The notes under the pieces: model-generated
The model's input: only the letters and a program-made list of their open reading frames with translations
What the model was told of the DNA's origin: nothing
The model's database searches: none
NCBI RefSeq assembly: GCF_014529535.1
Contig: NW_023503293.1
Span: 2,512,507-2,576,506, forward strand
Origin: Bradysia coprophila
Taxonomy: Eukaryota; Arthropoda; Insecta; Diptera; Sciaridae
Direction of reading: 5' to 3'
Length of the DNA: 64,000 nucleotides
Shown: piece after piece, positions 25,001 through 38,093 of the stretch
How positions within the stretch are numbered: the stretch's first letter is position 1
Layout of the letters: each line of letters opens with the position of its first letter
Translations under genes and position numbers: made by a program

Positions 25001-28000
25001 CGGCAATGAATTTCCATAGAAATCACCATTATATTGATACCCAACACCACCATCATCATCATCACCGTTGCAATTATGAATGTAATGATTGTTAAGCGAT
25101 GACATTGTGTTATTGTTAGTAGTCGGTTTTGATGCAGTTGCAGGATTTGTTGAAGAGCATGTAGAGGAATCAAGTTTTATTTTATCTAGATTAGCCACCA
25201 CCACTAGTTGTTCTAGGTCCAATAGTAAAGTGTGTGCGTGTGATGCTGGATACAAACAATTATACGAAAAAACCATATGATTGTAGAGAAAACAAAAACC
25301 GAAAAAAATGAAAGTGAATGACCGAATTGGAAATAAAATCAAGGAAAAATAATTGTTTTTGTTTTTCTTAATTAAAAAATTTTCGTTTTTTTTTATCATC
25401 ATCAATTTTAAGGAGTGCAAGTGTAAACGGAATTGAAAATAAAATGAAACAACGAAAGCCATTCAATATTAGGGACAATGGAATCAAATTAAAATGAGAA
25501 AATGAAGCACAAAACAATGAATGGGCATTTGCATTAATGAAGTGCAAAAAAAGTTTTTCTCGATCGATCAACGGCAAATTAATTTAAAAAAAAAACGAAG
25601 CTAATGAACCGTTTCCATCGCTTAGATAAAAATCTGCACACGGCTAAGCACCGATTTACACGAGAATACTCTTCAAGATTTTATCAGGCTTCAAGCTGAA
25701 GATTATGTCCTTTTCGAGAATATGAGAATCAATCTTCCGCTCTCGCAGAAACGAAAAAGAAACGTTAACTGAATGTTTTTCGTTTGTCATGAACAATTTT
25801 GTTAACAAACGTCGGTGTTTACCAAACTATGAAACTACGAAACTATGAAAGAAAAGTTTGCAGATCAGAATAGATTTATTTTGTTTCGCTTCGAGTCAAT
25901 TCAATTCAATTTAAAAATGACTCTCTACTTTTGCTGTGTCTATCGACTGATATTATTCATTGTGGATCTATAGTTTCACGCTAGTTATAGCGAGACATTG
26001 GTATCTCGAGGCAACACAATTCATTGGTACATATAAGCAAGATTGTGAAAGAACAGGTTAAGACACTTCTGAGTTGATCCAGACGGCAAATTTTGACAAT
26101 TTAGACAGTTTTTGTTAAGAGCGAGGTTAAGAGCCATCAGTACTTAGTTATAAATTGTAGCCTACGCAAATGTCTCGTATTTCATTTTTGATGATATCTC
26201 TTCATCAGAATCCTATTTTGCAAAATGAACGACCGCAATAACGACCACGAATGTGTTAGCTTTAAATAAAAATTAGTTTTGGATGTAGTCGTTCGACCAG
26301 CACTGAGAAAAGTGAGCAGTTTAACGAAATTTTCGTAAACTGCTTAGTTCTCTAACAGCTGGTGGTCAAACCGCTACCACCAAATCTATTTTCTGTTGAA
26401 AGCTAATACTTTCGTGGTCGTCATTGCGGAACTATATTTTCGAAAAACGATTCTGGTGGAAAGATATCATCAAACGTAACCTAAAATCCAGTATTTAAAG
26501 AACGCCTAAATGTATGCTTTTCACCAAAGTACCGATGTCTCTTAAACATACTCATTACAGATTGTGTGAAGTGACAACTTGATAAAAATATTTTTTTTTC
26601 CTTCGAGTTATCTTTTCATACAATCTGTAATGATTGTGTTTAACAAAACATTCTTTCAGAATCTTGCCTATAACCTCAGCACACACAAAAGTATTCGTCT
26701 TACACCGGGATACGAGCCAGCAATATTACAAATGCCATAAATGAAGCAACCTAGAAACTAATTGCACCATGTACTTCGTGCAACACTTGGTTTCATTGAA
26801 ATCCATTGTCAAGGTACTCCCTGAATACTATAAAGATTTTCGCGTCGATTGAGCATGATCTCGTGATCAGAAAAATTATTGTCTGTCTGTACGACGTACA
26901 TCATAAGCAATTATTCGCAGCACAAATACCCTTTACCGGTAAAATATTGTTCAAATATTTACAGTGCATGTTTTACAAACATTCGAAGATTTATTTAGCC
27001 GATGCTTAAACATTTCAAATTGTTGTAATTATTCCTTTCGACTGGGTGATGCAAAAAAAAGAGTCTTAAAATGATGTGAGATGAGGACGTTAAAAGTAAA
27101 TAAAAAATTTGTTCAAAATCAAAACAGCAACAACAACCAACACTTAAATTATGCGATTAAATTTCGGGTTATAAAGCATCAGAAAATTAATTTTGCTGAA
27201 TTATAAAAATAGAAACAAAAGACAAAAGTCATCATCGGTTACCGTCTAATGGATTCGTTAAGCCAGAACTGTTCCAATCGAATTGTGCAGCGGGAATTTC
27301 GTTCGTGACGGAACTGCTTGGTCCAGATACGTTGCTTGGTTTCATTGGCTCCAATGGACTAAAGCCCAAATTCGCTGCAAATCTAGGCATCGAACTGTTC
27401 CATTTTCCTCCATAGAGCTACAAAGTCATCAACAAAGCAGTCAAGTCATCATCATTCCGATTACAAATGCAGTGAACACTTACGATATTCCTCGAATCGA
27501 TTCCTAACGCTGTCACCAAAGAGCTTTTTCCCACTGACGTTGTCCACTGATGATCAAGAGCTTTTGAATTTTCAAAATCTTTGATAATCTTTGTGGTGTC
27601 ATTTGTTAAGACCGGGCCATCGTAGCTGCCATCTTCAGACTCATTATCACTGGTCGGAAATAAACTATCCAACAAAGGCTTTATTCTTGCGGTCAATTCC
27701 TCCACATTTGCCGTTAAAGGAGAGTGAAGTGATTGTGACTGCGTGAAATCGCTAAAATCGTTAAATTCTCCAAAATCGTCGTCGTCATCTGCATTTTCAA
27801 AATCACCGAAATCGTCTGTGGCTGCGGTTGACGTGGGTACTCTCTCTGTAGGTAGCTGATCTAATGTGGAAACATATGATTTATGCTGTTCAGTGCTAAT
27901 CGGTTCATCTGGTTTATTAGTTGCGTTTTCTGTGTAAACTTCAAATTGGCTGAAATCCGCAGCAAACACATTCTCATCGTTTGCTTCTTTACTCTGCGCA

Positions 28001-29805
28001 CATTCATCAATAGACGTCGCAGCAGTTACCACTTCACATTCCACAAAATCAGACTTGTCTGGTTGTGCAACACTCGATTCATACTCGACAAAATCATCAA
28101 AGCTATCGTCTGCATTGGTCACAGTCACATCAACATCTTCAACATTACTACTCTGAGCGTCAATGGTTTTAGCGAACTCACTTTCTAACCTACTGCTACC
28201 AGCATTCGTGGTTGCGGTATTGTCCCTGACCTCGTCAATTTCACACTCTGGCATATTTGTGGTTTCGTCCAAATCGGATGACTGACTTTTCGTATCACTA
28301 ATCGAATCCAATTTCAATGACGGAAAATTACATTCGACATCGTCGGTATGTTGATGAAATTCGTCGAAATCGTCGCACTGATTGTCATCACAGTTGATAC
28401 TTTCGGCGGAAAAAACTAACGACGGTGGGCTGTCACTGCGACACACATTGTCATTGGACTGCGATGCTGATGAATTATCCAAACTTTGAACACTATTTGT
28501 AAGTTTCGATGGTTCGTTTACCGGCTGGTTCGAACCTACGTCCGACTGATGAGTGGCTATTTCGACTTGCTCAATTTTGGGCACTTCATTGGAATCCACT
28601 TCGTTTTCAATAATAACGGATGGTAGTTCTGGTGGTTCGCAGTAGATATGGTTCGTGTGTAAAATTGACGAATTTGTTGATGGGAGCTCGGTACATTCTA
28701 GTGACGCTTTTGTTTGTAATTCTTTTTCTGCTCTATCAGGAAAATGCTGCTCGTCTGGCAGTTCTGGAATATCCAGCGGCAGGTCATCGTGATCATTTAT
28801 TGATGATAATTGCTTCGGTGTTGTAGGCAGCGAAGATCCTAAAAAGAGTCAAAATAGTCGTGCAAGTTTACAATTGTTTTTCAGTCAATGACATGCGTTC
28901 CACTCATAAACACCTTAATTATAAGAAAAAGGAATCGGAAGTTTTCAACTAGAAAAACTAGGGCCGCTAAGGGATCACCGTGAGTTGCTCACGTTAAAGT
29001 TTAACGGTTAAACAGTTAACATTTCTTGCTACGAAATGTCTAAAAAGGAATGAAGACATTTTATGGGACCGATCGTCTGTTGTTTATTGTTGTCACGCCA
29101 TGTAAATATTTCCTCAATTCTTAGCTGATCAGATCGGAGCAAATCAACGAATCAAGATAAGTTTCGCCTGATCAGCAATATCAGTCAACTCGAAATTAGT
29201 TTTGAGCAAAAAGTCAGCCAAAACAACTGAACTTCTGTTCTAGGTCGTTATGAAGTTGGTACAGCGTTTGGAGCGTTTAATTGTGACGAGACTGCTTATT
29301 ATTTTTGACTTGTCAGGTTGAAAGGCCAAGAATACATTGTTTCAAGTCACCCGCCTGATCAACGGACTCTCTTAATCGAGCCTATGGGATCACGATCATC
29401 GTAATTCCTGGATAACGAAAATGTGTACAGACAAATACACTTCAGCTATTTACATTACGTAGCTACTGATTAAATAGGATCTTCAATGGAATGAATCCTC
29501 ACGAAATGATCACGAAAGACAGAAGTCTTTCAGGCTGTTTTTAAGAAGAAAACATATTTTTCCATTTGGATAATCCGTGACAGATTGTCAGGTCCTGTTT
29601 CTGATTGGATTCCTTTCTTGGATTTTTTTCTGGTTGTAAGATGATGTGAAGATACACGGTTCCTGAATGGTTAAATGCGTAAATGAAACATGCCATATTT
29701 ACCGTCATAATTTGAAAACATTCCGTCGCCGAAATCATCTTCGTGGCTGTCTTCAAAATCTATTGGCGGTGGTGTATCACAAACGAGTGGTGGAATGTAC
29801 GACAT
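22083..29805 (-). CDS. Aftiphilin-like clathrin/AP-1 accessory protein (five exons)
   Basis: Exons 29805-29703, 28838-27484, 27417-27243, 25245-24922 and 23821-22083 join in phase to 1231 residues; all four introns are GT-AG. Aftiphilin binds clathrin and AP-1 (and AP-2) at the trans-Golgi network and endosomes. It starts MSYIPPLVCDTPPPIDFED with an early DDFGD motif. Exon 2 is acidic, with DDFDDF and a DDFGDF...DDDFGEFNDFSDF cluster, then ALGIDSRNI. Exon 3 carries WNSSMPRFAANLGFSPLEP and FDWNSSGLTNPLD; exon 4 starts ASHAHTLLLDLE. These match the conserved C-terminal region of mammalian aftiphilin, and the last residues IPDLSFVAPKTL match its GLPDLTF segment. Between them exon 5 inserts a long tract with DDFSDFQS twice, NWTDFQS once and EWSDFVS twice, making it longer than the mammalian protein (about 940). 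A separate gamma-synergin gene for exon 5 was considered, but no EH domain or start codon is present. Confidence 0.88.
26188..26473. mobile_element. Foldback MITE in aftiphilin intron 3
   Basis: Nearly the whole 286 bp is one palindrome. It opens TTGATGATATCT and closes AGATATCATCAA; inner arms pair GAACGACCGCAATAACGACC with the GGTCGTCATTGCGG side, and the centre is AGCAGTTTAACGAAATTTTC facing its complement. There is no ORF and no clear target duplication. It lies in the 1997-bp intron of aftiphilin (27242-25246). Confidence 0.75.
26553..26632. repeat. Short hairpin repeat in aftiphilin intron 3
   Basis: CATTACAGATTGT at 26553-26565 is exactly reverse-complemented at 26620-26632, with an AT-rich loop of about 54 bases. 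It is a small MITE-like hairpin. Confidence 0.7.
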
Positions 29806-30756
29806 TTTCTTTCTTTCAATTTGTATTTTAATTGCTGGATACGTTTAATCCACTAAACTATATCACTTTATTGTCATAGAGATAATCATTAAAGTCCTTG
29901 ACTAAAATAAAGTCGAAAATAACGACAAAGAAAACTTTCTATAATTCAATTTTCGTAGCAAGACAACCAAGATTCGATATACACAAACACCACCTGTGCC
30001 ACTATAGATATTTAGATGTTGGTTGTACGCGAAATTAGAGTAGAATGTCCATATGTACTTTAAATGGTAATCGATTTTAGATTTATTGATTAGATTGCCA
30101 ACATGCAATCGCTTAATTTGATTAAATTCAATGATTTAATTATGTGAGCACAGTAATTGAAAAATATGTTCAGGAATCTTTCCTCATTGATCATTGAAAT
30201 TATTTGTTTTCTTTTTCAAATGAAAAAAAAAAAAATCCTACACGACATGGAACACTTTTGCCTTGCATTATTTTGTGTTCGTCATTTAATTTTTCAACTG
30301 ATTTGAATAATTTTCACACACACGAAAAATTTGCACAATTACAGCCAGATCGAAAATGAAAAATAAATATTAAGGAGAATTTTTTTTCCTACAAAAATTT
30401 TTATATGATGACAATTTTTAGAATATGACATTTTCTTTCTCGAACAAACAGCGACACGTAGCGATCATTACATGCATCTACTACTAAAATTTGGCGGCAA
30501 TTATTAGTTTGAATTCATATTGAAACAAGCTACGATTGTCATCGTCGACGATATGTCGACAAACATAAATCATTTTAGGGTATGCGCGTTCAGATTTCTC
30601 GTTTTATTGTAATCAGATCTGAAGAATTTGTTCTACTCTTGAGGCTTAGTAGTGTATACCATGCAGGAATCGTAAGTGTCATTATATAGTCTCGGTGGGA
30701 CGGGACCCTCTCGATAAGCGATGAGCTGTGGATGATGACTTTTTATGTTGTGGAAC

Positions 30757-31130
30757 CAGGGCCTATTTTTGGAAAAAAAAATTGGAAATGTTTTCCAGAA
30801 TTTCCAAAAACTGCGAACGTAAAAAAAACGAATTTTTCCATCATTTCGAACGGTTTTGGAAACTACTAAGCTCAGCTTTGTGTTTTAGCCGGCTCTCAAT
30901 GATTGTGTTTGATTATCGACGCTCTCATCTTACAAATTAATCATGCTCGACTTCATTTGAAAGCTGATAGTGTCAAGAATGAAACAAAATAATTGAGAGT
31001 CAGCTAAAACGCAAGGATGAGTTCCGGAGTTGCCATAACCGTTCAAAATTATGGAAAAATTGGGTTTTTGGACGTTCGCAGTTTTAGAAAATTTTTAGCA
31101 TTTCCAAAAAAATTCCAAAAATAGGCCCTG
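30757..31130. mobile_element. hAT-type MITE with 8-bp target-site duplication
   Basis: This 374-bp element starts CAGGGCCTATTTTTGG and ends CCAAAAATAGGCCCTG. It is flanked by identical 8-bp repeats TGTGGAAC at 30749-30756 and 31131-31138. CAGGG termini with an 8-bp duplication are typical of the hAT superfamily. The element is palindromic over most of its length, so it is non-autonomous. It lies in the spacer between the divergent aftiphilin and zinc-finger genes. Confidence 0.88.
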
Positions 31131-31744
31131 TGTGGAACTATTGAGTTAGGTGATATGCAACGATGCATACACAAATGGGTGATTGCTTGTCGTCTGTAAA
31201 GTGAAATTTATTGTAAAGACCAGTAATTTTACCTGGCTGGTATCATTGAGGTCAACTTACGAATATTTACGGCCTAGTGTTGAGGTGGTATGCGAACACA
31301 GAGATTTGATGATGACGAAGAGGGAATAAGCGATCACAAGCCCGGAACTATGTTCCGCTAGGTTCTGAAAGGATAGATGTCTATGCATACTAAGGCATGT
31401 AGTCCCCAAATTTGAACAGTTCAGTGGATATTTTCCATATAAACGTTTAGTAACACAGAAATTTCTCTCTTATGTTCGTTGAATTGACATTTAGAAAATT
31501 TGGGTTCCTGTTCCTTCATCACGCATTACATGAAAAAATTTGACAGATATCGCATTTATTTTACATCCACATTTTTGAATCATTTCGAGAGGGTCTATTT
31601 TTCAAGCACTTTTCGTAGTTCTGTTCGGGCTGTATCTTTTATAAGAGTTGATAGAGTTATGCAAGTATTAATGCAATATCGAGTATGTGCTACGATACAT
31701 GGTGAGGTTCAAATGTCAAACTTTGTATGTAGCGGGGGACGTAA

Positions 31745-31797
31745 CGATTTCATATAAACAAAGTCACCTCTCATGAGAGTTTGTTTATATGAAATCG
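31745..31797. repeat. Perfect 18-bp inverted repeat
   Basis: CGATTTCATATAAACAAA at 31745-31762 is exactly reverse-complemented at 31780-31797 with a 17-base loop. It lies in the intergenic spacer upstream of the zinc-finger gene. Confidence 0.8.
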
Positions 31798-32061
31798 CTG
31801 TCAAGGCTTCAAAATTTGGGGAGGTCACGCAGATACGCGGGTGACACACCACAGTTAATGATAAAATGGTCAATTTCATACAAAAATTCACCTACTGTGA
31901 TGATTCTCGTCGCCTTGATGATGTGGTGATGTTCCCGCATATCGCCCCAAGTTTACAGCCTTGATCGCTATGTCCTCCGGTTTGTATGAACAGACCATAC
32001 CTGGTGGGCAATAGTAATAGAAGACAATAATAACATGCTTGCAAACTCTTTATGCATGACT

Positions 32062-32180
32062 AGAGATGAAAAGTAGAGATTTCTTGTGAATTTTGTTCAT
32101 CCGAGGCGTAGCCGAGGTCAATAAACACACTAAAACGAGACTTTTCATCTTTTAACATGCTGACGGCGTCGAAAGTAGTG
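32062..32180 (+). repeat. Dispersed repeat, copy A
   Basis: The segment around CCGAGGCGTAGCCGAGGTCA then ATAAACACAC, followed by GGCGTCGAAAGT, is shared with 38547-38688. Both copies have a GATGAAAAGT-like start and TGAATTTTGTT before the shared core. No coding capacity is visible. Confidence 0.7.
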
Positions 32181-32200
32181 CTTAAAACATGAACGCATGT

Positions 32201-32300
32201 AATAGTTATTTATACGTATCTGTGGTGGACGGTTTATTTTAGGCACTTTCGCTTGACGCTCTCACATCGTTATGGCACACCAGATACGTAAATAACTATT
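32201..32300. mobile_element. 100-bp MITE with terminal inverted repeats
   Basis: The left end AATAGTTATTTATACGTATC pairs with the right end GATACGTAAATAACTATT, and the inner CTGTGGTG pairs with CACACCAG. A related partial copy lies at 6602-6664. The size and AT-rich ends suggest a Tc1/mariner-like MITE, but the class is unproven. Confidence 0.7.
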
Positions 32301-32707
32301 TACAAAAAGGAAATTCATCAGAAAGCTGATATTTTGACAATAATATGTCGTCACAACGAAAATTTTAAAAGTTCTGTTTTCAAAAAGCAGGCGCCAAATT
32401 TTTGATTACCACCCTGTGTCTCAATCTGTCAAAATTATCTCTGTAAAAAAATCCAACTGTACCACTTCTTCGTTCATAATAAACAAAGCGTCATTTCAAT
32501 TACAAAAAATCAGTAAATTAATTATTATTCGTGATTTTAATTAATTTAATTCGTGGTTAAAACAAGCCACAACAATTATTCGATTCGTATTCGTATAAAA
32601 CGCACATTCAAATACCATAAATATTCGTATTGCAACAAAATACTGGTACTAACCTCAAAATTAAATGTATTCCGCCGTGTAAATAATAAAAACTTTCCGT
32701 AAACACA

Positions 32708-35677
32708 ATGAAATCTTCCGACGAAATTGAAATCATTGATTCGATAATAAGCGGCAGTAACATATTCTTTAAAGATGAGTCCCTGGACATCGACTTTAGA
32801 AATTGTAAGTACTCCTGGGACACTTTAGCATGAGAAATGTCCTAAAGTCGTAAATGAACCAAGTCGATGGAACCTTATTCGTTCTTACCTAACGTTGAAC
32901 TTCTTGAAAAGTTAAAAACAGAGTCGTTCAGTTAAGCTAGTTAAAAATCAAAGATTTACTAATCAGCAACAGTAAAATATGTCCTAAGTTATTGTGACTG
33001 ACTGGACTAACAATAAAAGACAGAAAGAAATTCCAACGAAAAAATTGCGATTTTTATCTTTGTTTCATTTAAAATGTTTTCCGTTTTCAACGATTAAAGG
33101 TCAACCGATCAGCACCTGTATGATATTCGATTATATGTCTGGCGAAGCGGAATCAATTACCGGTGGTTCTGAAGGGAAAAAGAATAAGAGGAAATCAACT
33201 ACACCAAAACGAACAGCCAATGAAGATAGAGTCACTGGCAGTGGTACGATTTATTGATAATTTGCAAATTTAAACATTTGATCATCAGTCTGAATTTCAG
33301 ACGATACCAATGCGATTCCGTGGATAAAGCAGGAGAATTTGGTGTCAACGGAAGTGACGGAAGTCACCGCTAAAAAGGACGAAACCAGCGCAGACAAAAG
33401 TTTGTTTAGGTTTTCAAAATCAAATCTTCCACTATGACGATATATCTCATTTTCCACAGCTACGGCAGGCGCTGCACCCAGACCACAAAAGGCCCCATCC
33501 AAATCAAATTACGAATATCTCTGCCATAATTGTAATGTGTGCTTCTCGTCACGAGGCGATTTTGAGTCACATTACAGGTGAGCGACAGACGCGATAAATC
33601 TACTCGATTGGTTTTGACCCTTTTAATTGAAATTATCTTCCAAAATCTACAGAAATTCCTACCAAAAAACACCTCTGTACACGTGCATACAATGCAAAAA
33701 GCAATTGCAAAATATTCGATCGTTCCGCGGTCACATCTACCGGCACATAGCAACCTCCTATCAACATCAGTGTGCCACATGTTCGCGTAAATTCGGCAGT
33801 GCAGAATTGTTGGAGCAACACCAGCGAATTCATCTGGTTGTTCAGCAAAAGTGTGTCGATTGTGGAGTGGAATTTTCTAGTTTTGATGAGCTGAAACAAC
33901 ATCGGCGAGAGCATCGAACGGCTGAGAAATTGAAAAACAAGGACTTGAAGTGGAAGTGTGTTGATTGTGGTAAAATGTAAGAGAAACGGGGATGATGTTC
34001 GCCGGAATCGTAACTAAAGCGAACAAATTTTCTGATTCTTCTTTCAGGCTGATGAACCGCAGCAGTCTGTTTATGCACGAGAAAATTCACAAAGACCGTC
34101 AATACAGCTGTGAACATTGTTCGCAAAAATTCGTTCAGAAAAACAATTTGCTCAACCACGTCAAAACGCATACAAAAGATAAGAAATTCCCGTGCACCAT
34201 TCCACATTGCGGTAAAACGTGAGTATTGTCCAAGGTCTACACAATTGTCGGATCGTTTCGTTTCAAGAATTCTAATATTGAGGAACCGAAAAGTTTGTAA
34301 CAGTTGTGCGCAGTAGAGAGTCAGTGGACTGCTTTACTGTGTCACAGATCAGAATGATAATGCAGCCAGTAGTCTCGCTGGCATATTTTTTGGGCCAAGA
34401 TAAATTCGTTTCTGTTCAGTAAATTAATTTGTGACGGTTGACCGTTTTCGGTTGTACAAACCAGCACTCCCGCAAACATTTTGTTATCGGTGATGGACGT
34501 CATTTTCTTCCAAACGTAACCAATTCTTGCAGATAAATTTTTAAACCTCATGAACCGAATTTCCATGCATCAACCGCATCCACATTAAACCGATATACGG
34601 TTGATTGCTTCTGTTTAAACAAATAAAATCATTTCACTGGCATTGTCTGACCGTGTCACACACAAACACTTGTAGAACTTGTTGCTGATAAATTGTGGTA
34701 ACTGTTTTTTCTTTTTCTGTTATGCTCGCAGATTTGTTGGCAAATCTCAACTGTTGCGTCACCACACATTTCATGTGAACATCAGAAATTTCAAATGTGA
34801 GACTTGCAGTAAACTGTACAAATCAGAAAGGGATCTGAAAGTCCATTCGTTAATTCATTCCGTCCAACGGCCACACGCTTGCATTCATTGCAACAAAACG
34901 TTTCTCAGCAGTTCGAAGCTGAAGCAGCATTTCAACATCCATACGTAAGTTACGGTGGTGTGGTTAGAATTACAATGTGTTCTCCGGACAATTCATTCAA
35001 CGCAACCCGTTTTCAATTACAGCGGCGCTCGACCCTACAAGTGCAAGTATTGCCAAAAAGATTTCACCAACTTTCCGAATTGGCTGAAGCACATCCGTCG
35101 ACGACACAAAGTCGACCATAAGACCGGCGAACAATTGGAAGAAATGCCGAATTTTCTGATCAAAGACCGAAAGGAGAATAAGGAACGGAATGGTGGCGCC
35201 GGTGGACGCGAAGAGAATGGTAAACAAAGGAAAACCAAAAAGAAGCAAACAACCAAAATACCAAAAATCGAACAAACCGATCCGGTGGAAGTGTCACTGA
35301 CAATGTCATTGGATGACACACTGCCGCTGAACACTTCGGACGATCTGGAACGGGCTGCCTCGTTGCTGATGCAGCAAACATTGGACATGGAAGAGAATGA
35401 TCCGCGGTTCAACTGTTTGCCACAGGATGTAAGTGATATTCCCGAGCAAAGTCTGTATCATGTTAACGACTACATGACCGACCAAATAATATTTTCAACC
35501 GCTATTACCGAACCAAATATACCGTCGACATTTGGCCAGTTTTTCTCGTATTCGTCGGCACCAATCACCGACGATGATCAGACTAAAATCACGCTGCCGC
35601 CAATAACCACAATGAAAAACAAGCGAAATCTGATTGATCATTCCACGCAGCAATTGTTTTCGACCAATGTACTGTAA
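32708..35677 (+). CDS. C2H2 zinc-finger protein (eight exons)
   Basis: Exons 32708-32804, 33100-33243, 33301-33399, 33460-33577, 33653-33976, 34048-34218, 34732-34944 and 35023-35677 join in phase to 606 residues if the TAA at 35675 is used. The N-terminus is acidic (MKSSDEIEIIDSI), then K/R-rich (KKNKRKSTTPKR). About ten C2H2 fingers follow: a degenerate first one (CHNC...H), then CIQC, CATC, CVDC, CVDC, CEHC, CTIPHC, CETC, CIHC and CKYC, each with two histidines; a canonical HTGARPYKC linker precedes the last. The C-terminal 200 residues are charged and low complexity, likely regulatory. A nuclear DNA-binding role is inferred from the fingers. I cannot assign an ortholog. The apparent stop lies inside a perfect GTAAGT, so the reading frame may continue into the exon at 43654. 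AATAAA near 35987 could end a short isoform. Confidence 0.85.
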
Positions 35678-37600
35678 GTCTTGAGCAATTTTCTCACATT
35701 TTATCCATGTATCGTCAGTCAATTTCCATTTACATAAACATGTGTGTGGTACGTGCCCACTTTTGGCGTTGTTGTAATTGAAAAGGAAGTTGTTGTTGTG
35801 CCAATAATTTATAATTGAGCGAGAGGCCGCACATCACTCCTTAATAAGGTCACAGTTCGAAACGTATTATGCCACATTGTTACCCTACCCGTGACAGAAA
35901 TGGCATCATCAGCTCACATCGTAGTGAAACCAGATTTGGCGTCAAAGTGGTGGAACTGGTGTGCCGTATGTAGGATGAAATTTAATAATAAAATTTCTGA
36001 CTTGTAGTGCCTCCACAAGCGCTCTATTTTCAAGAAATATTACCGTGTCCGGATTATAGCTCGCTTTGTGGTGCACGAGCCAAAAATTGATACGGCTCCA
36101 CACACCATTTACGCTAAAGTAAAAACTTTTTTTTTTCGCTCTTCGTTTTGGAAGCTTTTGACAGAGATAAGCAGGGCGGCATGTGACTTACTTTTCTCAC
36201 TAATTCCGACTGTTTTTAACACATTCAAAATAATTCCGGCTTGTCAAATTTCGGCACCCTGAACTTTACTTTAATAGTCGTGGAATACCTCCAAATAAAT
36301 TTCTAAAAATCTAGAATTCAGTTTTGGATCACTTTTTCACTATTTTCTGAAGAAAAATCATATACCGCCCTGGATAAGGCTTGGAGAGCAAGGCATTCAT
36401 TCACGATGTGCGTGCATCATATTTCTCATCTCTTCTAACCGACTAGGCTAGTAATCATGTTTGCACCGCGCATAGAGCATAGAGTCATTGAATTTCGACA
36501 AAATGGAAAATTCACCGTAGTCGTTCTCTTAGCGTCCTCAATTGGATTGCTAACCAGAAATATTAATAGTCACACCAAGTTGGATCCTCGACAACTTTTT
36601 AGGCACGTCAGGGTTTTAAAAACAAAAGCGCTAAGACAAACATTCATAGTCTCAGGTGGGTGGCATAATTTTAAAATCAGGTCTTTTCATGTGGTACTGT
36701 TATACACATGGACTCTAAGCTTAATTTCTTTAAATATGTGAGTGTTTGTTTGCACAATTCATCGTATCTCCATTGATGTGTTGTCTGTTTTTTACCGGAA
36801 CTCTTTTAATAAAAAAAAAAACTAAAGTTCCGCACTAAATGAAAAAGTTAACTTTGATTAAATAAACATTTCTGCTAACTACTCTGTCAATTAGCGATTT
36901 TAATGAACAAAGAAATATTTTTTGCTTAGAATTTAGATCGCCGAAATGTCCGAGTTTTTGGTTTTTGTATGAACGTTACGTAAAAAATTGAAAAAAAAAA
37001 ACAAAATCGAAGAAATAGAAAATCTTATTGCCACTTGTGATTGTTAAATTTACTGATAAACCGATGAACAGCACGTGTGCAAAAGGATTTTTTTATTTAG
37101 CTAGTTAGGATCCTATTGCATATACGATTGCATTTTTCATTTGGATAAAACAAAATTTATCTTTTCGAAAACAAACAAGAATATCCATAATTTGTGATTT
37201 TAAATGTATTTACAATAAACTAAGAATTTTTTTAAGAAAGGTAAAGTAATCTTTTTAAGCTGTAGAACGTATTAACTGTAAGATAATATAAGACTGAATT
37301 TTATACAAAATAATAAAAATATATAAAAAAATCAACCTCTCTCGATCACACCAAAGATCCCTTGGGTGCTTGGAGTCGTTCAGAAAATTATTGGTAAATA
37401 GCCAGTCAGGAAACAGAGTCGTAAAAACATGCAAAATTTGTACAGATCATTACTCCCACGCCACCCAATAGGTTTCTTCCATGGTATGTCAAAATGTCAA
37501 TCGTCATCCACAGAGAAGCTAACACAGTCTCACTATGAAGTTTTAACGAACAAATCGCCCAAAGTTCAGAACCTTAACTTTGCCGAATGGAACGCACTCA
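35678..37600. other. 3' flank or first part of a long intron after the zinc-finger ORF
   Basis: No supported coding exon. An AATAAA near 35987-35992 may be the polyadenylation site of a short zinc-finger transcript. If the ORF splices at 35673, this stretch is intron. The N-terminal C3HC3H exon expected for INO80D was not found here. Confidence 0.5.
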
Positions 37601-37631
37601 CTAGCTGTGGGGTAAACAACCATTTGACTAC

Positions 37632-37688
37632 GTGAGTGCGAAGAAACAGCATGACATATAATATATATCTCTGTTGCTTCGCACTCAC
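37632..37688. repeat. 57-bp hairpin
   Basis: GTGAGTGCGAAG at 37632-37643 is exactly reverse-complemented at 37677-37688, with additional pairing AACAG to CTGTT inside. A related CGCACTCAC occurs just upstream near 37592, which suggests the hairpin is one end of a slightly larger repeat. Confidence 0.7.
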
Positions 37689-38093
37689 TCAATAGAACGA
37701 ACTGACAAATTAAAATAAAAAATCATCTATTTAAATGTGTGTGACAGCTTCGTGTAGAGACAGTAAAAAGGGACTCCTAATGTCAAAAGTAAAGGGACCC
37801 ATAACATCAAAAGAAGCAAAGTTGACGTTTTCGTGTTAGTGGTGTGTGTGATAAAATTTTTCAATGAATTTCGTGTCATAATTTCTCTAGGTAGTCTACC
37901 TCTATGAGTTTGTCTGCCCTGCGATTTAGTTAGTAGTTAGTCTTTCAATACATTATTGTTAAATGATAAAATTTAACAATCTGTTTTTATGCGACAGCAA
38001 CGAAGTCGCTAAACAGCAGTATCAGTATCAGCAGTGTATCTTTGCTTGAATAGCTTAAGTCGCAACGCGGAAGAAATTCTTTAGAAGAATATG

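Noticed and set aside
33251..35722. Minus-strand ORFs opposite the zinc-finger gene
   Set aside because: They mirror real exons, and their composition reflects antisense codons.
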